64,000 bases of DNA from Priestia megaterium. Lineage in GTDB: Bacteria; Bacillota; Bacilli; Bacillales; Bacillaceae_H. The stretch is taken from assembly GCA_008180335.1 (NCBI GenBank), contig VTEF01000003.1, positions 310,001-374,000 on the forward strand, read 5' to 3'. Positions 45,321 to 53,426 of this stretch are shown here, piece after piece. The notes beneath the pieces were generated by a model. That model saw only the letters and a list, made by a program, of their open reading frames with translations. It had not been told where the DNA came from and did not search any database. A program made the position numbers and the translations under genes. Position 1 is the first letter of the stretch. The number at the start of each line of letters is the position of its first letter.

Positions 45321-46088
45321 TTATGAAAAGAATTGATCACGTGCTTTTTCAATCCAACTGTCCATATCCGCTTCACTTTTTTCGACAAGACGATTCACAA
45401 GGATGTCATGCCAAATGTAATTTTCAAGTAAATTAATGTGAACAGGATTATCTGTATAATAAGCGACTTCAAGTTGTCCATAGATCATTTCTTTCCCATC
45501 AATTGACAAAATGAACCATTTTTGTTCTCCAATGTTTGCTGTATAACTTGTATGCCGATGCCGATCAAATGCTTGGATTGGAGAATCAACTTCGAAAACA
45601 ATTCCTTTTAGATCACATCTATCTTGAACGGTTATAAGTGTTTCTTCCAATCGCTCGTACATATCATTCCACAGTGATACAACAACTTTCTTTTTCGCTT
45701 TAACGATAAGCGACTGACAAAACGCTACAATAGCGTCTGCTCCTTTCATCGTCATCACACGACTTTCCGTCATAGGCTCCATATGTTCATACCGTCTCAA
45801 CGTTTCGCTGACATCTTCATATGTACGTTGCCATTTTGTGCGAAGAGAATGTAAAAAAGCATCTACAGGCAAAGGTGTATACTGTGTCGCTTCGTTAATT
45901 TCCTCTTTTAACACAATTCCTTTTTCTTCAAGGGTTGTTAAAATATCATACACGCGCGCGCGAGGCACACCTGAATATTTACTAATTTGATATGCTGTTG
46001 ACGCTCCTTTTTTTACAAGCGTGACATACACTTTTGATTCATATTGATTAAACCCAAGTGACTGCAGCTGTTCAATAATTGCTTCCAT
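45321..46088 (-). CDS. TrmB-family transcriptional regulator
   Basis: 255 residues from the ATG 5 nt past GTGGAGG; the longer frame to 46151 has no site. The N-terminal winged helix (LGFNQYESKVYVTLVKKGAS, SGVPRARVYDILTTLEEKGI) is the TrmB type. The C-terminal half resembles the TrmB regulatory domain with a phospholipase-D-like core (VVVSLWNDMYERLEETL). TrmB proteins often sense sugars, but here the divergent neighbour is a TSUP anion exporter, so the ligand may differ. A near-perfect palindrome lies in the shared region. Confidence 0.85.
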   Translation of the reverse strand: MEAIIEQLQSLGFNQYESKVYVTLVKKGASTAYQISKYSGVPRARVYDILTTLEEKGIVLKEEINEATQYTPLPVDAFLHSLRTKWQRTYEDVSETLRRYEHMEPMTESRVMTMKGADAIVAFCQSLIVKAKKKVVVSLWNDMYERLEETLITVQDRCDLKGIVFEVDSPIQAFDRHRHTSYTANIGEQKWFILSIDGKEMIYGQLEVAYYTDNPVHINLLENYIWHDILVNRLVEKSEADMDSWIEKARDQFFS

Positions 46089-46162
46089 TAAGACCTCCAC
46101 TACCTCATCAACATTATATTTTATCATATCATTATTTTTTACATCTGACATTAAAGTTAATA

Positions 46163-46191
46163 TTTACAAAGTACAGAATATTAGTTACTAT
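46163..46191 (+). promoter_or_regulatory. Putative promoter of the TSUP gene
   Basis: TTTACA (46163-46168) and TACTAT (46186-46191) are 17 bases apart. The second box lies within the palindrome at 46182-46205. Confidence 0.45.
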
Positions 46192-46205
46192 TTAAGTAGT
46201 GACTA
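46182..46205. promoter_or_regulatory. Candidate TrmB-type operator
   Basis: TAGTTACTA-TTTAAG-TAGTGACTA is a 24-bp imperfect palindrome. It lies 31 bp before the TSUP start codon and overlaps the putative -10 box. Confidence 0.55.
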
Positions 46206-46235
46206 TATATATTTTAAAAGCAAGGAAGGTGCTCC

Positions 46236-47006
46236 ATGGAAGAGTTAAGTTTAAATATCATTTTACTTTTATTATTTTTTGGTTTTTTAGCTGCTTTTAT
46301 TGATTCAGTAGTGGGAGGAGGCGGCTTAATATCGACTCCTGCTTTACTATTTTTAGGATTGCCTCCGGCTGCAGCAATTGCCACAAATAAATTAGCTGGT
46401 ACAATGGGCGTTTTGACAAGCACTATTAGCTTTGTACGATCAGGAAAAGTTGACTTTCGAATCGTCGGAAAATGGTTTCCTTTTGTATTCATTGGATCTT
46501 TTTTCGGTTCAATTACAGTTCATTACTTATCCTCAGAGTTTTTAAAGCCTCTTATCCTTGTACTGTTAGTGTTAGTTGCTGTTTACACTATTTTAAATCG
46601 AAATTGGGGAAAGACATCTACCTATAAACCTTTATCATTGAAAAAGATTATTATTTTTACTGCACTTATTTTTATTATCGGCTTTTACGATGGCTTCCTT
46701 GGCGCTGGAACAGGATCATTTATTTTATTTGCTTTTTTATTTGTAGGCTTTGACTTTTTACAGTCTGCAGGAAGCGCGAAGTTTTTAAATTTCGGCAGTA
46801 ACCTCGCTGCTTTACTCGTTTTTTTATATTTTGATTCTGTTGTTTTCTCATATGGACTTATTATGGGATTTGCAATGATTATCGGTGCTTATGTCGGATC
46901 TAATGTAGCTCTTACAAAAGGTGTTACCTACGTTCGTACATTATTTATCTTAGTCACATTAAGTTTAATTGGGAAAAATGTGTTTGATTATATAGTAAGC
47001 TCTTAA
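46236..47006 (+). CDS. TSUP family membrane transporter (TauE/SafE)
   Basis: 256 residues with about eight transmembrane helices. The two TSUP repeats show the conserved starts FLAAFIDSVVGGGGLISTPA and FIIGFYDGFLGAGTGSFILF, with NKLAGTMGVLTS and SAKFLNFGSNLAALLVFL after them. The family moves sulfite, sulfoacetate or other sulfur-containing anions. RBS AAGGAAGG. Divergent from the TrmB regulator, which probably controls it. Confidence 0.88.
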   Translation: MEELSLNIILLLLFFGFLAAFIDSVVGGGGLISTPALLFLGLPPAAAIATNKLAGTMGVLTSTISFVRSGKVDFRIVGKWFPFVFIGSFFGSITVHYLSSEFLKPLILVLLVLVAVYTILNRNWGKTSTYKPLSLKKIIIFTALIFIIGFYDGFLGAGTGSFILFAFLFVGFDFLQSAGSAKFLNFGSNLAALLVFLYFDSVVFSYGLIMGFAMIIGAYVGSNVALTKGVTYVRTLFILVTLSLIGKNVFDYIVSS

Positions 47007-47060
47007 ATTCCCCGCCTCAAGACACTAGGAATCTAGAAAAACTTCTCTAAAAATGTCTAA

Positions 47061-47112
47061 AAAGTAAAACTTCAATCAACGAGGAGGCCCCCATTGATTG
47101 AAGTTTTACTTT
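47061..47112 (+). terminator. Long hairpin after the TSUP gene
   Basis: An 18-bp perfect stem (47061-47078 with 47095-47112) with a 16-nt loop, but no T run after it. Confidence 0.65.
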
Positions 47113-47166
47113 ATCTCATTATCTTCTTTTTATAGATATAATCAAATTATTATCATTATAAGAACA

Positions 47167-47193
47167 CTGTTAATGATACAATAGTATTAACAG
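47167..47193. repeat. Inverted repeat before the PH-domain gene
   Basis: CTGTTAAT and ATTAACAG are 11 bases apart. The repeat lies about 100 bases before the next start codon and could be an operator; nothing identifies the protein. Confidence 0.35.
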
Positions 47194-47291
47194 CACAAAT
47201 ATCCTCCACTCGCATCCACACTTCATAGACTACTCCATAATTTTATGTAACTTCCATTAAGTATCATAAAAAATTGATAGAGGTGACTGTA

Positions 47292-47693
47292 ATGGTTTTT
47301 AAAATTAAACGAAGTCCCATTCTTGTTGCTATTTCTTTGCTTCTTATTGTGTTACCTTTGTTTTTATATTTAAAAGAAGAAGCTAGAAATATCGATTTAA
47401 TTGTTCCTGTTTTGTTATCACTTTTTATTCTCTATACACTGATACATGCACATTTTATCATTAAGGATGACCATTTAATAATCGTGTTCGGTATTCTTAA
47501 TAAAAAGATACCGATTCAACATATCCAGCGCATTCACTACACGAAAAACCCTATATCTGCTCCTGCCTGGACGTTAAAAAGATTGCAAATTGATACATAT
47601 GACCGAAGTATTCTTATCTCATTACCAAAAGACGAAAGCGGATTTTTTAATGCTTTAACAGCAATTAACAAAAATATAAATCTTCCAAACTAG
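47292..47693 (+). CDS. Membrane-anchored bacterial PH-domain protein (SunI/YolF-like)
   Basis: 133 residues from the ATG after GAGGTGACTGTA. Two N-terminal helices (ILVAISLLLIVLPLFLYL and IVPVLLSLFILYTLIHA) precede a C-terminal PH-like beta domain (FIIKDDHLIIVFGILNKKIP, YTKNPISAPAWTLKRLQI, ILISLPKDESGFFNAL). The layout and the SxPAWTxxRL segment resemble SunI/YolF immunity-type PH proteins of Bacillus. No bacteriocin gene is adjacent, so immunity is unsupported. Followed by a strong terminator. Confidence 0.75.
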   Translation: MVFKIKRSPILVAISLLLIVLPLFLYLKEEARNIDLIVPVLLSLFILYTLIHAHFIIKDDHLIIVFGILNKKIPIQHIQRIHYTKNPISAPAWTLKRLQIDTYDRSILISLPKDESGFFNALTAINKNINLPN

Positions 47694-47699
47694 TGTTTA

Positions 47700-47727
47700 A
47701 AAAAGCCACCGATATTGGTGGCTTTTT
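47700..47727. terminator. Terminator between convergent small genes
   Basis: AAAAAGCCACC-GATATT-GGTGGCTTTTT is a perfect 11-bp stem with A/T runs at both ends. Confidence 0.92.
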
Positions 47728-47753
47728 AAGTAGCTATCTTCTTTTAACAATCA

Positions 47754-47837
47754 TTATGATGTCTCTACTTCCTCACTGCTGCACCCGACAAACACAAGGC
47801 TTATGCACAAGCATGCCGCTCCCCATATACGTTTCAT
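47754..47837 (-). CDS. 27-residue lipoprotein-like peptide
   Basis: The frame reads MKRIWGAACLCISLVFVGCS, then SEEVETS and stops. It has a charged start, a hydrophobic core and a lipobox-like FVGC, so the product would be a bare lipidated heptapeptide. The ATG has a good site (AAAGGAGAAAAAG), and the shared terminator lies 27 bases past the stop. It could be a genuine mini-lipoprotein or a lipoprotein gene truncated early. The -3 Phe is atypical for a lipobox. Confidence 0.45.
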   Translation of the reverse strand: MKRIWGAACLCISLVFVGCSSEEVETS

Positions 47838-48230
47838 CTTTTTCTCCTTTCAACTTTTTCTCCCACTCTTTACAGGCCGTCATCCTACCGCCTCAAAAGT
47901 ATGTAAAAACAAAGAAGTGAAATCTGTCCGTAAAGGTCTAGTTATCAGAATACAGGCTAGGTTTTTGTGTGATCCACATCCTGCAAGCCTCTGCTACCTA
48001 TATCCGGCGATAAAGCCTTCCACTGACGGAAGTTTCTCACGTTATATGTAACGCCAATATTTTACCATACAAAAAATGCTAAAACCTAAAATTTACAAAA
48101 TAGCTATATTGAACCGCAGCCCTCACATTACCGCACTCTTCTAAAGAATGTTTGCTCTTACAAAAGAAGGATGTTTTGCATAATTTGGCGAAAATCATAT
48201 TATTATACGATTACATGGAGGAAATAAATC
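47838..48230. other. Intergenic region before the PhzF gene
   Basis: About 390 bases with no further gene. The stretch near 47985-48035 is unusually GC-rich for this region (around CTATATCCGGCGATAAAGCC), which might be an RNA or the remains of a gene. I cannot match it to a known riboswitch. Confidence 0.35.
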
Positions 48231-49118
48231 ATGAGAAAAGTCAACGTCTATCAATATGACGCATTTAGCACACAGCCGAATAAAGGAAATCCAGCTGGAG
48301 TTGTATTACATGGAGATGAACTAACACCTGAGCAAATGCAGCAAATAGCATACAAAGCACAATTTAACGAAACAGCCTTCGTTATGTCTTCCGACTTAGC
48401 TGATTTGCGTATCCGCTATTTTACACCTGGACAAGAATCAGATTTATGCGGACATGCAACGATTGCTTCTCTTTACGCTTTACATACGAAAAATTTATTA
48501 TCAAAACAGCAGTTTACCGTGGAGACAAAAGCAGGAATTTTACCAATGGAAATTCAGACAGTTGATCACGAACCTGTCATTACAATGCGTCAAGCTGCAC
48601 CTCAATTTAAACCATTTGCAGGGTCACGTGAGGAGTTAGCACATGCGCTTGGGATTTTAAGTGAAGATATTGATGAAAATTTGCCAATCGTTTATGGAAG
48701 CACCGGCAATTGGACTTTAATTGTTCCTTTGAAATCATTAAATGCTTCAACAAGAATGAAACCAATACAAGATCGTTTTCCTGCACTGTTATCAGAGATG
48801 CCAGAAGCATCCATTCACCCTTTTTGCTTAGACACCGTGCATCCTGAAGCACATATGCATGGACGCCATTTTTCATCTCCTTTTTCAGGAACTGTAGAAG
48901 ATGCAGTAACTGGCACAGCTTCAGGTGTTATAGGCGCGTACTATGCAACGTATATTGACCAACAAAAGAGTGATTCTTTGCATTTAATAGTCGAACAAGG
49001 GCAAGAGTTAAAAAAAGATGGTATCGTTCACGTTTTTATCGAAAAAGAAGATGAGTCTTACAGCGTTACAATTGCCGGTCAAGCTGTATATGCAGATCAG
49101 CAAGTAATTAATGTATAG
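48231..49118 (+). CDS. PhzF family isomerase
   Basis: 295 residues. The PhzF/DAP-epimerase-like fold is clear from VYQYDAFSTQPNKGNPAGVV, the catalytic glutamate at 47 (QFNETAFV), RYFTPGQESDLCGHATIAS and the C-terminal SGTVEDAVTGTASGVIGAYY. PhzF acts in phenazine synthesis in pseudomonads, but most Bacillus members have unknown substrates. RBS TGGAGG. No phenazine genes are nearby. Single gene with a terminator. Confidence 0.88.
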   Translation: MRKVNVYQYDAFSTQPNKGNPAGVVLHGDELTPEQMQQIAYKAQFNETAFVMSSDLADLRIRYFTPGQESDLCGHATIASLYALHTKNLLSKQQFTVETKAGILPMEIQTVDHEPVITMRQAAPQFKPFAGSREELAHALGILSEDIDENLPIVYGSTGNWTLIVPLKSLNASTRMKPIQDRFPALLSEMPEASIHPFCLDTVHPEAHMHGRHFSSPFSGTVEDAVTGTASGVIGAYYATYIDQQKSDSLHLIVEQGQELKKDGIVHVFIEKEDESYSVTIAGQAVYADQQVINV

Positions 49119-49149
49119 TCAGCTTAACGTTTCATTTCATATTGCTTAC

Positions 49150-49186
49150 AAAAAATAGTGCTCGTCAATTGACAGCACTATTTTTT
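49150..49186 (+). terminator. Terminator of the PhzF gene
   Basis: AAAAAATAGTGCT / AGCACTATTTTTT with an 11-nt loop. Confidence 0.88.
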
Positions 49187-49252
49187 ATGACCTTTAAAGT
49201 TAACTAACTTTCATTTTTACGAATCTTACTTATCATGAACAGAAATCAACTG

Positions 49253-49531
49253 TTATGAAATAATCGCTTGTACACTCATGATTGTTACTGTTAAGATCAG
49301 TACAATATTACCGACGATCAGCCACGGCTTAGCGCTCCCTCTTTTTCCTTTAATAGCCGTAAACAAGCCTGCGATTGGTAATAATGCCATCACAATAACC
49401 CAAATTTTGCGAACAATGCTAGATTCTACATAAAAACCGAATTGCATCATAGTAAATAAAACAACCGTTGCAATAAAGAAAAAGCCCGGCACAACTAAAT
49501 GAATACCCCTAGGCCTTGTTGAATAGTACAC
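49253..49531 (-). CDS. Small three-helix membrane protein
   Basis: 92 residues, probably from a GTG start. Three hydrophobic segments (VVPGFFFIATVVLFTMM, VRKIWVIVMALLPIAGLF, PWLIVGNIVLILTVTIM) are joined by short loops, with a basic loop IKGKRGSAKP. I recognise no family. The ribosome binding site is weak (AAAGTGA). It lies between the PhzF gene and the C45 gene and seems independent of both. Confidence 0.6.
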   Translation of the reverse strand: MYYSTRPRGIHLVVPGFFFIATVVLFTMMQFGFYVESSIVRKIWVIVMALLPIAGLFTAIKGKRGSAKPWLIVGNIVLILTVTIMSVQAIIS

Positions 49532-49723
49532 AAAATCACTTTCTTTCTATGTATAATTTCAGCTAAAGATAACGTTATCATTTACAAAGAGTTTTGACAA
49601 CTTGCCGTTGAATTTTGTCAACAAATTTTAATATAATTCTCCAGCCTCGAACTTGGACAAAATGAAACTCTTCATCGACTTTATACATCCCTTTAACTGC
49701 GTTCAGCCTCTTTTTTGTCTCTT

Positions 49724-50764
49724 CTATTGAAATGGAAATGATTCTTCTGTCTGAACGGTTCCTTTTATTTTTGTTATATTTACCGCTTCTCCTTTTAACC
49801 AACCTCCAAACGACAGAGTAAACGGCTTCGCTTCACCGCCAATTCCTACAATGACTTTTAATGTTTCAGGTTCATAGACCACTGTATGCAATGTACCAGC
49901 TGAGTTTCTGTAATCTTCCTTAAAGATGCCATAGTCATCTTTATTGAATAAATAAAAAGCTTCTATTGACGAAAGCGGCTGATCAATATGCTCACGAATA
50001 GTATCTAGCCGTTCCTTTGATTCAACGAGATGATGGCGATTTTCTGCTATTAATTCATTAAAATGATTGGTGCATGCCATTGAAACACCTCTTTGTACTC
50101 TGATACCGCGACCTGATGCCTCCACAACTGCTGCATGCCCTTTCCGATCGTAAATCGAATAATTAAATGCATGCCGATGAGGTGCATGCTCTAAAATCGA
50201 AATGGCTTCTTCTGTCGTTTGACATGTTTCCAAAATAAATCTTGCAAGCGTACAACAAATAAAGCCATCTGTTTGATGTCTGCGATTGACGAAATGATAG
50301 CCAACGACAAGCCCTTTTTCATTCATTCCATCCATTCGACCGATCATTCTCGTTCCAAAGCCTACACTTGCATACCCACCTTTTGGTTGAAACAGAAGAA
50401 ATCTGCCTTCATACGTTTTGGGATGGTAATCATAATTTCGCACATAAACACCATGTTGCATCAGTGCTGAACACCCTGTCTTTTTCCAGTCTTGCTGATA
50501 ACCGCTATATTCATGTATAACATCTTCTAATGGCCAACCTAGCCCTTCTGAAAGCCCTATTAATTCATTCCATAAACCTGGTGCAAACAAATCATAATAT
50601 GTTTTTACTTCTTTTAGATTAACTCGGTAATGACGAATAGACTGCTTCCTTCTTCTTTGATGATTTTCTGCTAATTTAGTTTCTTTATGCAGTTTTCCTT
50701 GCAGCATGCCTAATTCATAATATGTACCTCTACCTTGAATTACTTGCACGTGTACTTCTTTCAT
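49724..50764 (-). CDS. C45 family autoproteolytic acyltransferase/hydrolase
   Basis: 346 residues from the ATG after GGAGTGATAGAA. The family resembles acyl-CoA:6-aminopenicillanic acid acyltransferase. The N-terminal nucleophile would be Cys98 in TGCSALMQHG, exposed by self-cleavage between Gly97 and Cys98. VYVRNYDYHP, RMIGRMDGMNEKGLVVGYH, HAFNYSIYDRKG and NSAGTLHTVVYEP are conserved elements. The natural substrate in Bacillus is unknown; amide or thioester cleavage is likely. A 74-codon frame (49578-49802) overlaps its 3' end but lacks a convincing start. Confidence 0.85.
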   Translation of the reverse strand: MKEVHVQVIQGRGTYYELGMLQGKLHKETKLAENHQRRRKQSIRHYRVNLKEVKTYYDLFAPGLWNELIGLSEGLGWPLEDVIHEYSGYQQDWKKTGCSALMQHGVYVRNYDYHPKTYEGRFLLFQPKGGYASVGFGTRMIGRMDGMNEKGLVVGYHFVNRRHQTDGFICCTLARFILETCQTTEEAISILEHAPHRHAFNYSIYDRKGHAAVVEASGRGIRVQRGVSMACTNHFNELIAENRHHLVESKERLDTIREHIDQPLSSIEAFYLFNKDDYGIFKEDYRNSAGTLHTVVYEPETLKVIVGIGGEAKPFTLSFGGWLKGEAVNITKIKGTVQTEESFPFQ

Positions 50765-50929
50765 TTCTATCACTCCATTTTTCCATTATCACCATTGTGC
50801 AAGACAACGATAGCATTTTGCAACTTCTAACTTTCATACAACACTTGTAACTTGAATACAGTTATAACATTAAGTATCGCATAGGAATGTTTTTCTAAGA
50901 GATTGAGGATTAACTAAGAGGTGATTCGT

Positions 50930-52798
50930 ATGCTAAAAGACCAAGTTGCAAATGAAATAAAAAAACGGGTTGAAAAAATGCGCCATCGTCAGCACAAAGA
51001 TGGATCTTTTCGCTATTGTTTTGAAGGGAGTATTATGACAGATGCTTTCTTAATTATGTTATTACGCACTTTAGACCTCGAGAAAGAATCACTAATTAAA
51101 TCACTAACTGACCGAATCGTTGCAAAACAGACAAAACATGGATTATGGACTCTTCATAAGGATGAACAAGAAAATATTTCGGCTACTGTTCAAGCCTATA
51201 CTGCCCTTTTGTATTCCGGTTATTATAAAAAAGAAGATCGGCTGTTGCGGAAGGCTGAACGGTTTATTTTCGAGGCTGGAGGAATTTCAAAAGCTCATTT
51301 TATGACAAAATGGATGCTTGCTGTCAATGGCCTATATGAATGGCCGAAGCTTTTTTATTTACCTCTGTCACTTTTACTTATTCCTCCCTATGCACCTATG
51401 AATTTTTATGATTTAAGTGCTTATGCGCGCATTCATTTTGTGCCAATGATGGTAGCCGGTAATAAAAAGTTCTCTATTACCTCACTTAATACGCCATCAC
51501 TAGCTCATTTATTAACAAGACAAGAGCACGATGAATGGGATTTGCAGTCAGCACCTGAACGTTCATCATTTTTATATGAGCACATGCAAAAGCTAGCATC
51601 ATTACCATCGTACATACATCGTCTTGGCTATCAACAAGCTGAACGGTATATGTTAGAAAGAATTGAAAAAGATGGAACGTTATACAGCTACGCTAGCGCT
51701 ACATTTTTCATGATTTATGCTCTATTAGCACTTGGCTACGATCGTAAATCGCCCGTTATCACAAAAGCAATTGACGGTATTTGTTCACTTGTTACGACTT
51801 GCAGCGGAGATACACATCTTGAAAATTCCACATCAACTGTATGGGATACAGCTCTTTTAACCTATGCCCTCCAGGAAGCCGGGATTTCGCCTAAAGACGA
51901 GATGATTAAGCGTGCCACATCTTATTTAAAATCTCGACAGCATACTCGTATTGGGGATTGGCACGTTCATAACCCTAATGTTCCTGCTGGCGGCTGGGGA
52001 TTTTCAAACATCAATACGATTAATCCTGATTTAGATGACACTTCTGCCGCTATTCGTGCCATCACCAGACGTGCGATGACTTCTCCTTCTTACTTGCAAT
52101 CTTGGCAAAGAGGTGTTAATTGGCTGTTGTCAATGCAAAACCAAAATGGCGGGTTTGCTGCATTTGAAAAAAATACAGACAGCACTCTTTTTACTTATTT
52201 ACCTCTTGAAAATGCAAAAGATGCTGCTACTGATCCAGCAACCGCTGATTTAACCGGAAGAGTACTAGAGTGTCTTGGTAAGTTTGCCGGGATGAATCAA
52301 TCGCATCCTTCTATTAAAGCAGCTGTTAAATGGTTATTTGATCATCAATTAGAAGACGGAAGCTGGTACGGCCGATGGGGAGTTTGTTACATTTATGGAA
52401 CATGGGCAGCAGTGACAGGTTTGCGGGCAGTCGGTGTACCGAAATCTGATAAACGCTTACTAAAAGCCATTAATTGGTTAAAGAGTATTCAACGAGCAGA
52501 TGGAGGCTGGGGAGAATCATGTTATAGTGCATCTCGAAAAAGATATGTTCCCTTATACTTTAGCACGCCTTCTCAAACAGCTTGGGCAGTTGATGCATTG
52601 CTAACAGTACGCCCTAAAGAAGATACATCGATTGAACAAGGAATTTCATTTTTACTAAATACTTCAGCTTATACTTCTGAACAAACAGCTTATCCTACAG
52701 GAATAGGCCTTCCAGGGCAATTTTATATTTACTATCATAGCTATAATGATATCTTTCCATTGCTTGCTCTTGCACATTATCGTACTTTAACAATGTAA
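50930..52798 (+). CDS. sqhC: Terpenoid cyclase, squalene-hopene / tetraprenyl-beta-curcumene type
   Basis: 622 residues from the ATG after AGAGGTGATTCGT. The catalytic acid motif is DLDDTSA near residues 367-370 (DxDD). QW repeats include QNQNGGFAAFEKN, QLEDGSWYGRWG and QRADGGWGESC. YIYGTWAAVTGLRAVG and VPLYFSTPSQTAWAVDAL are typical of the family. Bacillus SqhC enzymes cyclise tetraprenyl-beta-curcumene or polyprenes to sesquarterpenes, and NPDLDDTSAAIRA is closer to my recollection of those than to true squalene-hopene cyclases. Membrane-associated. Single gene. Confidence 0.9.
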   Translation: MLKDQVANEIKKRVEKMRHRQHKDGSFRYCFEGSIMTDAFLIMLLRTLDLEKESLIKSLTDRIVAKQTKHGLWTLHKDEQENISATVQAYTALLYSGYYKKEDRLLRKAERFIFEAGGISKAHFMTKWMLAVNGLYEWPKLFYLPLSLLLIPPYAPMNFYDLSAYARIHFVPMMVAGNKKFSITSLNTPSLAHLLTRQEHDEWDLQSAPERSSFLYEHMQKLASLPSYIHRLGYQQAERYMLERIEKDGTLYSYASATFFMIYALLALGYDRKSPVITKAIDGICSLVTTCSGDTHLENSTSTVWDTALLTYALQEAGISPKDEMIKRATSYLKSRQHTRIGDWHVHNPNVPAGGWGFSNINTINPDLDDTSAAIRAITRRAMTSPSYLQSWQRGVNWLLSMQNQNGGFAAFEKNTDSTLFTYLPLENAKDAATDPATADLTGRVLECLGKFAGMNQSHPSIKAAVKWLFDHQLEDGSWYGRWGVCYIYGTWAAVTGLRAVGVPKSDKRLLKAINWLKSIQRADGGWGESCYSASRKRYVPLYFSTPSQTAWAVDALLTVRPKEDTSIEQGISFLLNTSAYTSEQTAYPTGIGLPGQFYIYYHSYNDIFPLLALAHYRTLTM

Positions 52799-52800
52799 AA

Positions 52801-52828
52801 AAGCAAGGATTTCGCCTTTTGCTTGCTT
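52801..52828 (+). terminator. Hairpin after the cyclase gene
   Basis: AAGCAAG / CTTGCTT with a 14-nt loop starts directly after the stop codon. The T run is poor. Confidence 0.55.
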
Positions 52829-52924
52829 ATAAAAATTAATAATTTTTCATTGTAAATATTTGCTCTTGAATAGTTCAAAGATGTTTGAATATACTGTTAT
52901 GACTATATTTACAAGGAGCGTATT

Positions 52925-53113
52925 ATGACCAATCAGAAATCAACATCATTTGTTTTCGTGACCATCACTCGCTCAGATATCCAATCTTTTCTATTCATAG
53001 ATGTTATTTTAAGTATGTCTATCTATTTTTTATGCAAATGGGTATTTCACAATGAGCTGCTTGCGATTAGCAGCAGTATAACTGCACCTATTCTTATTAA
53101 AAAATTACGTTAA
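52925..53113 (+). CDS. 62-residue membrane protein of unknown function
   Basis: A polar start (MTNQKSTSFVFVTITRSD) leads into one or two hydrophobic stretches (SFLFIDVILSMSIYFLCKWVF and LLAISSSITAPILI in two parts) and ends KKLR. The ribosome binding site is good (AAGGAG, 6 nt before ATG). No family recognised. It stands alone in a 628-base gap between the cyclase and the SleL-like gene. Confidence 0.5.
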   Translation: MTNQKSTSFVFVTITRSDIQSFLFIDVILSMSIYFLCKWVFHNELLAISSSITAPILIKKLR

Positions 53114-53330
53114 ACAAGTTGATCATTTAATTAAGATTTTCATATGAAGAAACCTCTACACAAATGTGTTTTATTAATAAGAAACGGAAAGGCCATCTGA
53201 GATTTTCATTGCTTTCGGTAAATAAATATTGCTTTTGTTACCTGTTCGATTGTTTTAAATTCTTTCCCTTCAGCTATTTCTACATATGTCATTCTATATA
53301 TCACAATGAGTTATTTGTTTAAAAAATAAC

Positions 53331-53360
53331 TTGACAGCTCTTCATATAGAAAGATAACTA
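53331..53360 (+). promoter_or_regulatory. Promoter of the SleL-like gene
   Basis: TTGACA (53331-53336) is followed at 17-18 bases by ATAACT/TAACTA. The -10 box is imperfect. A spore-lytic gene might be expected to use a sporulation sigma factor, so this match is only a candidate. Confidence 0.45.
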
Positions 53361-53426
53361 GTGTTATAGTCATTTCCTTTATTATTTATAAATATAAGAA
53401 CAAAGAAAGATTGACGGAGGATTTTT

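Noticed and set aside
49578-49802. 74-codon minus-strand frame overlapping the C45 gene's 3' end
   Set aside because: Its N-terminal part merely overlaps the C45 coding region, and the ATG inside it touches its only AAAGGG. A 36-residue product (MYKVDEEFHFVQVRGWRI...) is possible but unsupported.
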